From contig NZ_CP036426.1 of assembly GCF_007752535.1 (NCBI RefSeq), forward strand, positions 5,270,001 to 5,334,000: DNA of 64,000 nucleotides, given 5' to 3'. Positions 54,220 through 63,848 of the stretch are shown here, one piece after another. The notes under the pieces are model-generated. The model did no database searches, was not told where the DNA came from, and was given only the letters and a program-made list of their open reading frames with translations. This stretch comes from Tautonia plasticadhaerens (GTDB taxonomy: Bacteria > Planctomycetota > Planctomycetia > Isosphaerales > Isosphaeraceae). The number at the start of each line of letters is the position of its first letter. Position 1 is the stretch's first letter. Both the position numbers and the translations under genes were made by a program.

Positions 54220-54527
54220 GGTGAGGGCCTGCGACCACGGTCCGTTCGACGGAAGGGCGGGCCGTCTCGTCGGCTCCATCTTCGCAGGCAGGCGGAAACC
54301 GGGTGGGCCGACATGGCGTGCGGGTCTTGGACGGCGGCCACGGGTCGGCCCGTATGGAGACTGCCCGACGAGCCCATCATCGGGGTCGATCAGGATGCCT
54401 GGTTCAGCCAGGACTCACCGGCGTCGTCATCATGAAGCTCGTAGCGTCGAATCCCGACTCTCAGGCCGTGCCCGAGGCCATCGGGGACGTCCTCACCGGG
54501 GTCACCGAGGACTCCCTGCGGGAGATA
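54220..54527. other. Short stretch between two IS remnants
   Basis: No supported gene. A short frame from 54432 (MKLVASNPDSQAVPEAIGDV) runs into the ISAzo13 end and could be a truncated coding start, but it lacks a ribosome site. Confidence 0.3.
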
Positions 54528-54604
54528 GGGGCCATCCAGGATCAAGTTCCAGTTTTCTGGTAGGATGACATGGACTCCGACGAGACCACAGGGAAGGCGC
54601 GTCC

Positions 54605-55872
54605 ATGCCCCAGCGTGACGTCCATCCGTGCCAGTGCCCCTCCTGTACCGGCCCCGAGCCACATCCCGATCAGGAGATCCATCGCCGGATGAACCTCCTG
54701 ATGAGCCGGCTCGACGAGCAGCAACGCCGCTGGTACGCCGCCGTCGAATCCTCCAAGGTCGGCCACGGCGGCGGTCGCCTCCTGTCCCGGATCACCGGCC
54801 TGGACGTCGATACCATCCGCCGGGGCCGACGGGAACTGGCCGACTCGCTGCAGGGCCGGCCCGGCGATCGGGTCCGCTTGCCCGGTGGCGGACGGCCTGC
54901 CGTCGAAAAAAAAGCCCCGAGGTCGTCCCGGCCCTGACCGCCGTCGTCGAGCCGACGACCGGCGGCGACCCGATGGGTCCGACCGAGTTCGTCCGCCGCA
55001 GCCTCCCGGCCATCGGGGCCGACCTGGAGCGGCTCGGGCACGACCTCAGCCCCACCACCATCGCCCGGCTGCTGCGGGATCAGGACTGCTCGTTGCGGGT
55101 CAACCGAAAGCGGTTCACCGGGCCGGATCACCCCGACCGGGACCGGCAGTCCCGCAACATCGACGAGCGGATCGCCATCTTCGAGGGCCTGGGGCAGCCG
55201 ATCATCGGCGTCGATAGCAAGAAGAAGGAACTGGTCGGCAACTTCAAGAACGCCGGGGCCGCCTGGCTCCGAGAGCCCGAGGAGGTCAATGTCTATGACT
55301 TCCTCAGCGATGCCGAGTGCCGGGCGACCCCCTACGGCATCTGCGACGTGCTCTCGGGCCGGGGGCACGTCTGCGTCGGCACCTCGGCGGATACGCCGGC
55401 CTTCGCCGTCGAGGCGATCGGCTCGTGGTGGGCACGCCACGGCTCGGAGCGATACCGGGGGGCCGACGAGCTGCTGATCCTGGCCGACGGCGGCGGCAGC
55501 AACGGCCATCGCCCCCGGCTCTGGAAGGCCCGGCTGCAGGAGCGGATCGCCGACCGCTACGGGCTCCACGTGACGGTCTGCCACTACCCGACCGGGGCGT
55601 CGAAGTGGAACCCGGTGGAGCATCGGCTCTTCGGGCCGGTGAGCATCAATTGGGCCGGGCAGCCGTTGCGAAGCCTGGAGGCGATGCTCGGCTGGGCCCG
55701 TGGGACGGAGGTCGGCGGGGCGGGAGTGACGGCGAGCCTGGACCGGGCGGAATATCCGACGAAGGTGAAGGTGCCCGCCGCCGTGATGGAGCGGCTGGAC
55801 CGGGAGCGGCATGAGGTCTGCCCGGACTGGAACGACACCATCAGCCCACGGCAGCCGCAAGTGCTGCATTGA
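54605..55872 (+). CDS. ISAzo13 family transposase with -1 frameshift
   Basis: The first frame (54605-54937) gives QEIHRRMNLLMSRLDEQQRR, LLSRITGLDVDTIRRGRREL and GGRPAVEKKAPRSSRP, then stops. The second frame, joined at AAAAAAAAG (54906-54914) by a one-base backward slip, continues as EKKSPEVVPALTAVVEPTTG, GDPMGPTEFVRRSLPAIGAD and the DDE domain (FEGLGQPIIGVDSKKKELVG; DELLILADGGGSNGHRPRLW; HYPTGASKWNPVEHRLFGPV). All three acidic positions are present. The ATG is preceded by GGGAAGGCG. The product of the first frame alone would hold just the DNA-binding region. Confidence 0.85.
54906..54914 (+). promoter_or_regulatory. Candidate -1 frameshift slippery site, A8G
   Basis: Eight A followed by G at the overlap of the two ISAzo13 transposase frames. 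A one-base backward slip restores the family sequence. Confidence 0.65.
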
Positions 55873-55914
55873 TATGGGCCAAGAGGAACTCGGAACTTAT
55901 TCTTGGATGGCTCC

Positions 55915-57275
55915 TTAGTCCGCAAATCCTTCCTCGGAGAGCTCCTTGCGGAGTTCGCCCCGGGGCTTGGTCAGGAAGGGGAACCGCCTCGGACGACGCT
56001 TCTTCACCGGAGGCTCTCGGCGACCGGGGCGTGAGGGATTGACCACCAGGTCCTCCCGCCCCTCCCCCTCGCTCGGGCTGACGAGCCAACGCATCGCGTC
56101 CACGAGGCTGATCCGCTGCCCCTCGACCCCTTGACGACGGGCCGATCCGAGCATCGCCAGGCGGATCAGGTTGTAGGCGGGCGCGAAGGTCATCAGCTCC
56201 CTGAGGACGCCCTCCACGGCCCGGCAACGGAGCACGCCCACCTTCATCGCCGTCTCGAGGTAACCCAGGCAGGCCTCTGCTCCCATCGTTGGAGATATGA
56301 GCGACTCAGATCCTCTTTCGGATAGGTCTCCCCGTCTAGCGGCGTGATGACCAGGGTGACCTCGCCGCGGGAGCCGGGCCGGTCCACGCGATATCTCAGC
56401 TCGCGGGCGACGAGCGCCTCCGGCGAGGCCGCGAAGACCTTCGGGGCCATCCAGGGCGGGGCGCTCGCCGGCTTGAGCCACTCGACCAGTTGGTCCTCGG
56501 GCCCCGGCCCCCGGAGCCAGCGGGACCACGGCGGCCCCTTGCCCTGGGACTTCGAGCGGCGCGACCCGGGCGTGACATGGGGGCGATGCGGGGTGAAGTC
56601 GACGACCATCCGCCCCGGGACGCGAAGCAGCCCGCGCAGGCCATCTCTGAGCAGCAACGCCAGGGGCCCATAGGAGCAGAAGCCGCGATCGGTGACCAGC
56701 AGGTCCCCCGGCTCGAGTTGCGGGTGGAGCTTCGGCACCGCGGCGATGTCGTGGGCCCGCAGCGGGTCGACGAGCAGTTGCAGCAGCAACCCGGTGGCGG
56801 CATGGGACCGGCCGAGCGGGTGGGCGACCGGGGAACCGCAGCCCGGGCGTTGGCCGGTGGGGTGGACGAAGGCCTCCTGCAAGGCGGGCGTGTCGGGCAT
56901 CGAGGCCCCCGAGCCGTCGCCGAGGAAGGTCCGAGGGCCGTGCCAGCGTCCAGCGGCATCGACGGCGGCCTGGAGCGATCGGACCGAGCTGCGAAGGATC
57001 GCCTCGAAGAGGCCCAGGGGGAGCTTGCTTCGGGCCTTTAAGGAGGCCGAGGCGGTAAAGCCCCGGCCGGCGAGATGGGGCAGACGGGCGCAGGCGGTGT
57101 TGCCGTGGAGCACATGCAGCAGGGAGGCCTGCATCGTGACCGCGGGATTCGGGAGGCGATCACGCCAGGCGGTATAGTTGACCTGTCGGCAGGCGTGGAC
57201 GATCGCTTCGAGCCCCGAGGCGGAGGTACCGGCGTCGCGGGATTGGTGCAGGATCCGATTGAGACTGGCGCTCAT
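55915..57275 (-). pseudogene. IS4 family transposase, frameshifted
   Basis: From ATG 57275 the frame gives a DDE transposase: LHVLHGNTACARLPHLAGRG, GPRTFLGDGSGASMPDTPAL (first D), LEPGDLLVTDRGFCSYGPLA (second D), and DGETYPKEDLSRSYLQRWEQ, the start of the Y-(x)2-R-(x)3-E region. There one base is lost near 56285, and the rest, EACLGYLETAMKVGVLRCRA, VEGVLRELMTFAPAYNLIRL, lies in another frame down to 55915, ending with a basic tail. The element is probably dead unless frameshifting occurs. Its end repeats were not identified. Confidence 0.8.
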
Positions 57276-57339
57276 CGCGGTGAGCTCCTGGGAGGCACGG
57301 GTCCGTCCCCGCGCTATGCGACGTCATCGCGGCGATCAA

Positions 57340-57579
57340 TCGTGACAACCTCCTCGGTGCGAACGGCTCCGGCTTAACGACATGCCATTCGGGTCCTGAC
57401 CCTTGTTTGAGCCAGATCCTTTCTGTGAGCAACACACCGGTATCGGGTTGGTAATGGGTTTGGCCCCGAAGTATCGCGATTCCCTGTGTTTTCCGCGCTT
57501 CTTCGCAACGCCTTGCAAAAGGGCCGAAAAGACGTAGGATGCTCTCGGATTTTGAGTTCAGGGCTAATTCGGCAGTCAT
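57340..57579 (-). pseudogene. Possible gene fragment, lower GC
   Basis: From 57579 the frame reads MTAELALNSKSESILRLFGP, FARRCEEARKTQGIAILRGQ, THYQPDTGVLLTERIWLKQG and EWHVVKPEPFAPRRL before it runs into the IS4 leader. Composition is protein-like and clearly less GC-rich than the neighbours. No family recognised. It may be the start of a gene interrupted by the IS4 element. Confidence 0.3.
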
Positions 57580-57858
57580 GTGCTCGCGCTTCGGGTCCGT
57601 GAGGTCGGAGATTAAAATCCTCTCGCCCTGGTTTGTTCTAAATCCTTCCCGTCTAATAGGTTAAAGAGCAGTTCGCCGTGAAAAAGAGCAGTTCGCCGTG
57701 AAAAAGAGCAGCCCTGAAGCTGACGCCAAAGCGCTACTGATAGCGCTTTCAATCAGTTTCAGACCGTGCCGCGCCCGTAAAAGATTTCCTCCAGCCAGGT
57801 TTGGCCCTCCCATCTTCTCGGGCCAGTCTGGGCTTCGTCACTCCTCCAGATTCACTCT
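57580..57858. other. Low-GC intergenic stretch with short tandem repeat
   Basis: No gene supported. Contains the 20-bp tandem repeat described separately and an AT-rich segment (57610-57665). Confidence 0.45.
57663..57718 (+). repeat. 20-bp tandem repeat, 2.8 copies
   Basis: The unit AAAGAGCAGTTCGCCGTGAA occurs at 57663-57682 and 57683-57702 perfectly, followed by a partial, diverged third copy (AAAGAGCAGCCCTGAA, 57703-57718). The function is unknown. It is too short and lacks spacers for CRISPR. Confidence 0.85.
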
Positions 57859-58919
57859 CGGCTGATCCTGTCTGTTTTGGGGTCGGGGCGTAGCAACCGG
57901 CGACGAGGCTCCGGATGCGGCCCCGCACCGTCTGGTAGTCGCACAGGCTGGCACGCAACGACCGCTTCAAATCGGCCATCGTGTCGAACAGCCGGTCGTG
58001 CGTCGCCCGCCGCCGCAGCAGCTCCCAGAACTGCTAGATGACGTCGAGCTGCGGGCTGTAGCTGGGCAGCCGCTTCAGCCTCGGGTGCGGGTGGTCCGCC
58101 CGGGCTCCGGCGACAGCCTTGCCGGCGTGCCAGGGGGCGTTGTCGATCAGCAGCACAACCCGACCGTGCTCGGCCCGGGGATAGAGCCGGCCGACGTGCC
58201 GGAGGTGGGCGGCGAACGCCTCCGGCAGCCGGCGGGCCTTGCTCTTGCCCGTCCTCTTGGCGGCATCCTTGGGGCTCTCCAGGAGGTTGGCGTGAATGGC
58301 CGCCGTGACGGCGTTGACGACGGCGGAGACGTAGATCGGGTCCTTGCAGTCCCCCGTCCCGGACGTCGGGCGGTGCCCCTTCACGCCGGGGGTGCGGCCG
58401 AGCGTCGGCACCATCGGGAAGCGGGCCTCGTCCCGGGGGCCGCGGCCTGCTTCTCGGAATCGCCCCGCAGGAAGCGGTAGGTCGGCCGGTAGGGCCGGAT
58501 CTCGTTGCGGCGGCAGGAGGCGCCTGCATGGCCGACTTGCGGACCCGGATGCCCTGGGTCTGGTACAGGTGCTCGACCAATTCCTCGCAGGTCCAGTTGG
58601 CCCGGTCGAGTCCCTGCTTGGCCGGACCATCGATGGCCCACCGCCGCAGCGTCGGTGCCAGGTCCTCGGTCAGCTTCGGCGGGGCCCCCTTGGCCTTGCG
58701 GGGCCGGAGCCGGTCCGGCCCGCCGACGAGGTAGGCGTTGAACCGCCGCTGGACCCAGCGTGGGCCGGTCCCCGTGCCGGCGGCGATCCGGGAGCGGGGC
58801 CGGCCCCGGTGGGCCATCAGGACGATCTGGGCCCGGTGGCGGAGCTTGGCATCGGCTGTGGTCCGAAGGACCTGCTCCAGGGATACCACCTCGTCATCGG
58901 GCAGCCGGATGCGCATCAT
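57859..58919 (-). pseudogene. IS630 transposase, multiply frameshifted
   Basis: The start at 58916 or 58919 gives MRIRLPDDEVVSLEQVLRTT, AKLRHRAQIVLMAHRGRPRS, RRFNAYLVGGPDRLRPRKAK and NWTCEELVEHLYQTQGIRVR, a normal IS630 N-terminus. The frame is then lost around 58530. Parts of the DDE domain are found in other frames: EIRPYRPTYRFLRGDSEKQA, DPIYVSAVVNAVTAAIHANL, VVLLIDNAPWHAGKAVAGAR (second D), and KRLPSYSPQLDVI followed by TAG at 58034-58036, where the family has the catalytic E. The frame then continues as QFWELLRRRATHDRLFDTMA. At least two shifts and one stop make it non-functional. Confidence 0.78.
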
Positions 58920-58977
58920 TGGGGGCCTCCTGCCTGGGAACCAGAGGAGACCCCGTCAGAATAGACAGCATCAGCCG
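57859..58977 (-). mobile_element. IS630-like element, degenerate (third subtype)
   Basis: The ends match imperfectly: CGGCTGATCCTGTCTGTTTT at 57859 and, inverted from 58977, CGGCTGATGCTGTCTATTCT. The element interrupts an IS5-type transposase remnant (58978-59117). The transposase is broken in several places. Confidence 0.72.
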
Positions 58978-59117
58978 GAATGTGAATGGGAGAGGATGGC
59001 GTTGAGCCCCTCCCGCATCTCGACGTCGCGAGGTCGCCGCGGCGAGGAGACGGGGATCAGCGGCTCCAGGGCGGCCCACTGCTCGTCGGTCATGTCCGAA
59101 GGGTAGGGCTTGCGCAT
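58978..59117 (-). pseudogene. IS5-type transposase, N-terminal remnant
   Basis: From ATG 59117 the frame reads MRKPYPSDMTDEQWAALEPL, IPVSSPRRPRDVEMREGLNA, ILS, the standard start of an IS5-type transposase. It is cut off by the IS630 end. Confidence 0.75.
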
Positions 59118-59360
59118 CGGGGCCGCTCCTGTTGCCGTCGTGACGAGCGAACTCCCTGGCTCGGCAACACCTTACGCTGCTCTGCAATTCCCGGATAGCC
59201 TGCAAGTTTTCTTGAGTATTCATAGGTAATTTTTGATTATGAAAAATCAATTTTTAGATCATCGGAATTCACCCAATCGATCCAGCTTTCCGCTGCCTGA
59301 AATGTCTTCAGTCGAGTCCACGGCAACCGCCCGGGTTGGTTGCGAGATCAGGTTCGGTCA
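59118..59360. other. Non-coding stretch between IS5 remnants
   Basis: AT-rich around 59200-59280, no gene recognised. Confidence 0.4.
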
Positions 59361-59610
59361 GCAGGGTTACGACAGCGAGTCGAGCCGGGAGTACCTGCGT
59401 TGGATGGGCATCGACCCGCACATCGCCAAGCGGAAGGCGCCCCATGGCAGCGGGCTCGGCGTGGTAGGTTGGCGTGCGGACCATCGGTTGGCTCGAGGGG
59501 CTGCGACGGATGCGAGTGAGGTACGACCGGCTGGGGGTGATCCAGGACGCCTGGACGACCCTGGCGGCCTGTGTCGTCTGCTTCCGCATCCTCCACCACG
59601 ATGTGATGTA
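59361..59610 (+). pseudogene. IS5-type transposase, C-terminal remnant
   Basis: The frame reads QQGYDSESSREYLRWMGIDP, HIAKRKAPHGSGLGV and, after a one-base shift near 59468, RTIGWLEGLRRMRVRYDRLG, VIQDAWTTLAACVVCFRILH, ending in TAA at 59608-59610. This is the C-terminal E-containing region of an IS5 (IS427/ISL2-like) transposase. It lies on the opposite strand to the IS5 N-terminal remnant, so the two are either from different elements or were separated by an inversion. Confidence 0.7.
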
Positions 59611-59633
59611 AAGCACCAGGTTTTGTCGGGGCT

Positions 59634-60575
59634 TCAGGAAGAGCCGGGCACACTGTTGGGTTCATACCCCCGCCGGATGCCCGGGAACCCCCCTGCTGCC
59701 CTCTCCTCGAACAGGTACGCCGAAGTCAGGGCGAAACGCTCCCATTGGGCATCGAGGGCCGATCGATCGGCCGGGCCGGGGTGGATGAGCAGGCGGTAGC
59801 GGAGGTCGAGGGGGTGGTGGACGGCCACGCCATGGGGCTCGGGCAGGCAGAAGGCGGCCTCCATCCAGCCGTCTCGGCGGACGTGCCAGTGGGAGGGGTG
59901 CCGGGGATTGTCGGGGTGGTCGAGGTAGCAGATGCCCTCGACCACCTCGGGGGCGACGGGTCCGGAATAGTCCACCCAGCGGTTGCGGGTGCCGAAGATC
60001 GCGTCCTCGCCGGTGGCACCCTCGGAACTGGTCAGGGTGCCTCCGCCGAACTGTTCCGAGATCGTCTTGGCCACCCGGACGCCCAGGAAGCCGAATTTCG
60101 TCTTTCCCAGTTCCACCGGGCGGCCGTCGGGCGAAGTGAACTGCGATTGCAGGTCCAGCGCGTAGCCCTCGCCGATCGGCTCCACCGCGGCGATCAGCAG
60201 GTGCGAGAGCCGTACCTTCCCCTCGGCGTACCATTCCAGCTCGGCGGCGAAGGCGGCCCAGTCGGCCCGATCCTCGTACCAGAGGACGCGGCGATGCCTC
60301 ACCTGCACGTCCTTGCCCTGGGGCTCCCCCCAGAAGTTGATCCCGTCGACGAACTGGTGCCCGAACCAGGCCGACTTGTGGTGATCGTGGCCCACCGGGT
60401 TCGGGTGCCCCATCCTCGTGAGCATCCTCCCCGAGGGGCCAAGCATGGGGTAGAAAAACGGCCGAGAACCGCCCGGCGCGTACTCGTACCCCACCACCTC
60501 CCGCCCGTCGATCGCCAGCGAGGCGCGATCGACCCCGGGGATCGCCTGGCACCTGGGGAACTGGAATGCGTCCAT
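59634..60575 (-). CDS. DUF6807 / PmoA-like family protein
   Basis: The 313-residue protein starts at ATG 60575 after AGGAGTGGG. It shows the family blocks: FFYPMLGPSGRMLTRMGHPN, VGHDHHKSAWFGHQFVDGIN, FWGEPQGKDVQVRHRRVLWY, LDLQSQFTSPDGRPVELGKT, FGFLGVRVAKTISEQFGGGT, RNRWVDYSGPVAPEVVEGIC, YLDHPDNPRHPSHWHVRRDG. The HDHH and the histidines in the HPSHWHVR segment are conserved. Despite the PmoA label, these proteins are not methane monooxygenase subunits; they are secreted or cytoplasmic beta-rich proteins common in planctomycetes, perhaps carbohydrate-related. The C-terminus (GFPGIRRGYEPNSVPGSS) borders the IS5 remnant and may be altered. Confidence 0.88.
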   Translation of the reverse strand: MDAFQFPRCQAIPGVDRASLAIDGREVVGYEYAPGGSRPFFYPMLGPSGRMLTRMGHPNPVGHDHHKSAWFGHQFVDGINFWGEPQGKDVQVRHRRVLWYEDRADWAAFAAELEWYAEGKVRLSHLLIAAVEPIGEGYALDLQSQFTSPDGRPVELGKTKFGFLGVRVAKTISEQFGGGTLTSSEGATGEDAIFGTRNRWVDYSGPVAPEVVEGICYLDHPDNPRHPSHWHVRRDGWMEAAFCLPEPHGVAVHHPLDLRYRLLIHPGPADRSALDAQWERFALTSAYLFEERAAGGFPGIRRGYEPNSVPGSS

Positions 60576-60723
60576 AAACCCACTCCTCCGAGGCCTGGAG
60601 AATACCGAGGACCCCACGCAACGGCGCAGAGTCGCGGAGGGGAGGAGGGGAATCTCACCCTCCCGCTCCCCGTTCCTCTGCGGCCCTTCGTCTCTGCGTG
60701 AGATCCCCTCCCGTCGTGGATAC

Positions 60724-61662
60724 TCAAGGCAGCTCCACCGCCTTTCCCTCGGGGACGACGCGGCCGCCCTCCCGGAGGGCGAAGAACGGCCGCTCGCGGT
60801 CGACCATGACGAGCGAGCCGGCCATCGCCCCCTTGCCGTCGGAGAAGAGGCGACCCTCGTACTCCTGGGTCGTCCGGGGGAGCTGCACCGAGAACCGGAC
60901 CGGGGGATCCGGCCCGTCCTCGACCTCCCCCCGCACCTCGTACGACGAGCCGGTCTGGTCCGATCGGAACCGCCCCGAGACGGATCGCCCCTCGACGTCG
61001 AGATCCAGCGTCCCCGAGAGGGAGCCGTCGGCGTACAGGCGATAGCGCCCGGCGTAGTCCCCCGGCAGGATCGACCGGCCGGGAGACGGGGTGCCGGGGG
61101 CCGTCTCGGGGAATTCGGGCGGCGTCTGTAGCGTGGAAATCGAGGCGCCGCCGATCGCCTCCAGCCGCTGACCGCCCCCCCCTTCGTCCTCGACGACGAA
61201 GCGGAGGTCCCCCCCCTGCCCCTCGGGGACGACCTGGCCGGAATCGAGATCGAACGTGAAGCCGCCGAAGAGGATCACGCCCCGGCCCTCGGCCAGGCGG
61301 TCGGGGGCTGAGCCGCCCCCGGCCTCGAAGGTCGCGAACCGCTCCAGGACGAGGACCGGAACCAACTCGGGGGGAGCGTCGGGATCCGCTCCGTCCTCGG
61401 GATGGGCCGGCCGGAACCCGGGGGAAATGAGGACCCGACTCGGGTTCCCGAGGTCCGTCCTCACGAGCAGCACCGGGGAGCGGATCCCTTGCAGCATGTT
61501 CGGCATGGCGGCCAGGTCCAGCAGTGTCAGCCGGTCCCTCGCCACCACGCCCGGCCCCTCGACCAGACCGGAGAGCACCCGGCCTTCCAGGCGGTCGAAG
61601 TCGTCGGCGGGGGCGATCGAGCCGGTCAACAGCAAGGCGACCGCAGGCAGTGTCCGTCTCAT
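60724..61662 (-). CDS. Secreted protein of unknown function
   Basis: The 312-residue protein starts at ATG 61662 (GGGAGCCGCC upstream) with a signal peptide (RRTLPAVALLLTGSIAPADD). The body is beta-rich: VRTDLGNPSRVLISPGFRPA, VLVLERFATFEAGGG, RGVILFGGFTFDLDSGQVVP and, towards the end, a lipocalin- or META-like strand pattern (YAGRYRLYADGSLSGTLDLD, VSGRFRSDQTGSSYEVRGEV, YEGRLFSDGKGAMAGSLVMV). No family name can be given. It is divergent from the helicase gene. Confidence 0.8.
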   Translation of the reverse strand: MRRTLPAVALLLTGSIAPADDFDRLEGRVLSGLVEGPGVVARDRLTLLDLAAMPNMLQGIRSPVLLVRTDLGNPSRVLISPGFRPAHPEDGADPDAPPELVPVLVLERFATFEAGGGSAPDRLAEGRGVILFGGFTFDLDSGQVVPEGQGGDLRFVVEDEGGGGQRLEAIGGASISTLQTPPEFPETAPGTPSPGRSILPGDYAGRYRLYADGSLSGTLDLDVEGRSVSGRFRSDQTGSSYEVRGEVEDGPDPPVRFSVQLPRTTQEYEGRLFSDGKGAMAGSLVMVDRERPFFALREGGRVVPEGKAVELP

Positions 61663-62045
61663 CAGGGCGGCTCCCGAGATGGGGGGCATCGTCGCCCATC
61701 CTAGTGGGGCGGAGGCCCGATCGCGAGGGGGGCGGGGACGGTGGTCGGTGGAGGGGACCGCACGCCCGGTCGCAACGACGCAGCGGGGGAGCGGGAAGGA
61801 CGGGGGGATCCGGGCCCTTTGCCGGGGTCCCCCCTCCTGCCAGGTTCCCCCTCCGCTCCCGCTGCGGTCCTTCGGCCCCGCGTGCGAACCCTCCCCGCTC
61901 CGGGCTCGACCTGCCTTGCCCGACCCGGGGCCGAAGGCGTACCATGAATCCTTGGCCCTGAGACCGGATCGAATCGCACGACGCACCCTCGCCCCCGCCG
62001 CCGGAGCGCGGTCGGGCGACCCGAGCCCCCTCGGCATGGAGCCCA
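61663..62045. promoter_or_regulatory. Divergent intergenic region before the helicase
   Basis: About 380 bases without a supported gene, carrying the promoters of both flanking genes. Very GC-rich; no motif recognised. Confidence 0.4.
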
Positions 62046-63845
62046 ATGCAGCAGTACAACCCCGCCAACCCCCTGATCGTGCAGGGCGACCGGACGGTCC
62101 TGCTCGAGGTCGATAATCCGCTCTACCCCGAGGCCCGAGACGCCCTCGCCCCGTTCGCGGAGCTGGAGAAGAGCCCCGAGCACATCCACACCTACCGGCT
62201 CACCCCCCTGTCGCTCTGGAACGCGGCGGCCGCCGGGATGACGGCCGACGAGATGGTGGACGTGCTCGGCCTCTTCACCAAGTTCCCGCTGCCCCCCAGC
62301 CTCGGGAATGACCTGGCCGAATTGGTCGGCCGGTACGGCCGGGTCCGGCTGGAGCGGGTCGACGGTGAATTGCGGCTGATCTCCTCCGATCGCCCCTTGC
62401 TGGAGGAGCTGGCCCGCCGCAAAGGGTTGCGTGATCTACTCTTCCACCGGATCGACGACACCTCGTTCGCCGTCGACGATTCCCACCGCGGCCTGCTGAA
62501 GCAGCAACTCATCGCCGCCGGATACCCGGCCGAGGACCTCGCCGGGTACTCCCCCGGCACCCCCTTGGAGGTGAACCTCCGGGAGGGGGAGGCCCGCTCG
62601 GGCCGCGCCTTCCAGGTCCGGGACTATCAGCGGCAGTCGGTCGACGCCTTCTACGCGGGGGGGGACGCCCGGGGGGGCTCCGGGGTGATCGTCCTGCCCT
62701 GCGGCGCCGGCAAGACAATCGTCGGCATCGCGGCGATGGCCAAGATCAAGACCCAGACCCTCGTGCTGACCACCAGCACGACCGCCGTCGAGCAGTGGAG
62801 GCGCGAGATCCTCGACAAGACGGATCTCACCGACGAGCAAGTCGCCACCTACACCGGGGACTCCGAGAAGAAGATCGCCCCGGTGACGCTGGCCACCTAC
62901 CAGATCGTTACCTATCGACCGAGCAAGACCGGCCCCTTCCCCCACTTCAAGCTGTTCGCCGAGCGCGACTGGGGCCTGATCGTCTACGACGAGGTCCACC
63001 TGCTGCCGGCACCCGTCTTCCGGGTGACCGCCGACATCCAGGCCCGACGCCGGCTCGGCCTGACCGCCACCCTGGTCCGGGAGGACGGCCGGGAGGACGA
63101 CGTCTTCAGCCTCATCGGCCCGAAGAAATTCGACGTGCCCTGGCGGATCCTGGAGCAGAAGGGCTGGATCGCCGAGGCCCGGTGCGTCGAGATCCGGGCC
63201 GGGCTGCCGGACCCGAACCGCATGGAGTACGCAATCGCCGAGTGGCGGGACAAGTTCCGACTCGCCAGCGAGAACCCCCTGAAGGACGAGCTGGTCGAGG
63301 AGCTGCTCTCCCGGCACGACGGCCCCGACGACCGCGTCCTGGTCATCGGCCAGTACTTGAACCAGCTCAGGCGCCTCGCCGAACGCTTCGAGATCCCACT
63401 GATCACCGGCCAGACCTCCAACGGCGTCCGGGAGGATCTCTACGGCAAGTTCCGTCGCGGCGAGATCCGCAAGCTGATCCTCTCCAAGGTCGGCAACTTC
63501 GCCATCGACCTGCCCGACGCCAACGTGATGGTCCAGGTCTCCGGCACCTTCGGCAGCCGACAGGAGGAGGCCCAGCGGCTCGGGCGGATCCTCCGGCCCA
63601 AGGGGGGTGAGGAGCCCGCCACCTTCTACTCGCTCGTCTCCCGGGACACCCGGGAGATGGAGTTCGCCCACCATCGCCAGCTCTTCCTGACCGAGCAGGG
63701 CTACTCCTACGAGATCCTCGACGCGTCCGACCTGCTCGACGGCCTCGCCCCCGGCCCCCGCCCCCCCGAGGCCGACGACGAGGCCGACGACGAGGCCGTC
63801 GACTCGCCTCCCCGTCGAGAACGCGCCGGCGCGAGGGGCGAGTGA
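62046..63845 (+). CDS. XPB-type DNA repair helicase
   Basis: The 599-residue superfamily 2 helicase resembles XPB/Ssl2. An N-terminal XPB-type domain comes first (NPLIVQGDRTVLLEVDNPLY, HIHTYRLTPLSLWNAAAAGM). The helicase core has motif I VIVLPCGAGKTIVGIAAMAK, motif Ia VLTTSTTAVEQWRREIL, motif II VYDEVHLLPAPVFRVTA (DEVH), motif III RRRLGLTATLVREDGREDDV with the RED motif typical of XPB, the thumb-like middle, and motifs V/VI SKVGNFAIDLPDANVMVQVS and GSRQEEAQRLGRILRPKGGE. The C-terminal tail is acidic. Bacterial XPB homologues unwind DNA 3' to 5' and are linked to repair. Immediately followed by the next gene (three bases). Confidence 0.95.
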   Translation: MQQYNPANPLIVQGDRTVLLEVDNPLYPEARDALAPFAELEKSPEHIHTYRLTPLSLWNAAAAGMTADEMVDVLGLFTKFPLPPSLGNDLAELVGRYGRVRLERVDGELRLISSDRPLLEELARRKGLRDLLFHRIDDTSFAVDDSHRGLLKQQLIAAGYPAEDLAGYSPGTPLEVNLREGEARSGRAFQVRDYQRQSVDAFYAGGDARGGSGVIVLPCGAGKTIVGIAAMAKIKTQTLVLTTSTTAVEQWRREILDKTDLTDEQVATYTGDSEKKIAPVTLATYQIVTYRPSKTGPFPHFKLFAERDWGLIVYDEVHLLPAPVFRVTADIQARRRLGLTATLVREDGREDDVFSLIGPKKFDVPWRILEQKGWIAEARCVEIRAGLPDPNRMEYAIAEWRDKFRLASENPLKDELVEELLSRHDGPDDRVLVIGQYLNQLRRLAERFEIPLITGQTSNGVREDLYGKFRRGEIRKLILSKVGNFAIDLPDANVMVQVSGTFGSRQEEAQRLGRILRPKGGEEPATFYSLVSRDTREMEFAHHRQLFLTEQGYSYEILDASDLLDGLAPGPRPPEADDEADDEAVDSPPRRERAGARGE

Positions 63846-63848
63846 GCG

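Larger units (their letters stand above)
54528..55914 (+). mobile_element. ISAzo13-family insertion sequence
   Basis: The ends GCCATCCAGGATCAAGTTCC (54531-54550) and, inverted, GCCATCCAAGAATAAGTTCC (55911-55892) match at 17 of 20 positions. One transposase gene with an internal frameshift site fills the element. The right end abuts an IS4-type transposase gene immediately. Confidence 0.78.
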
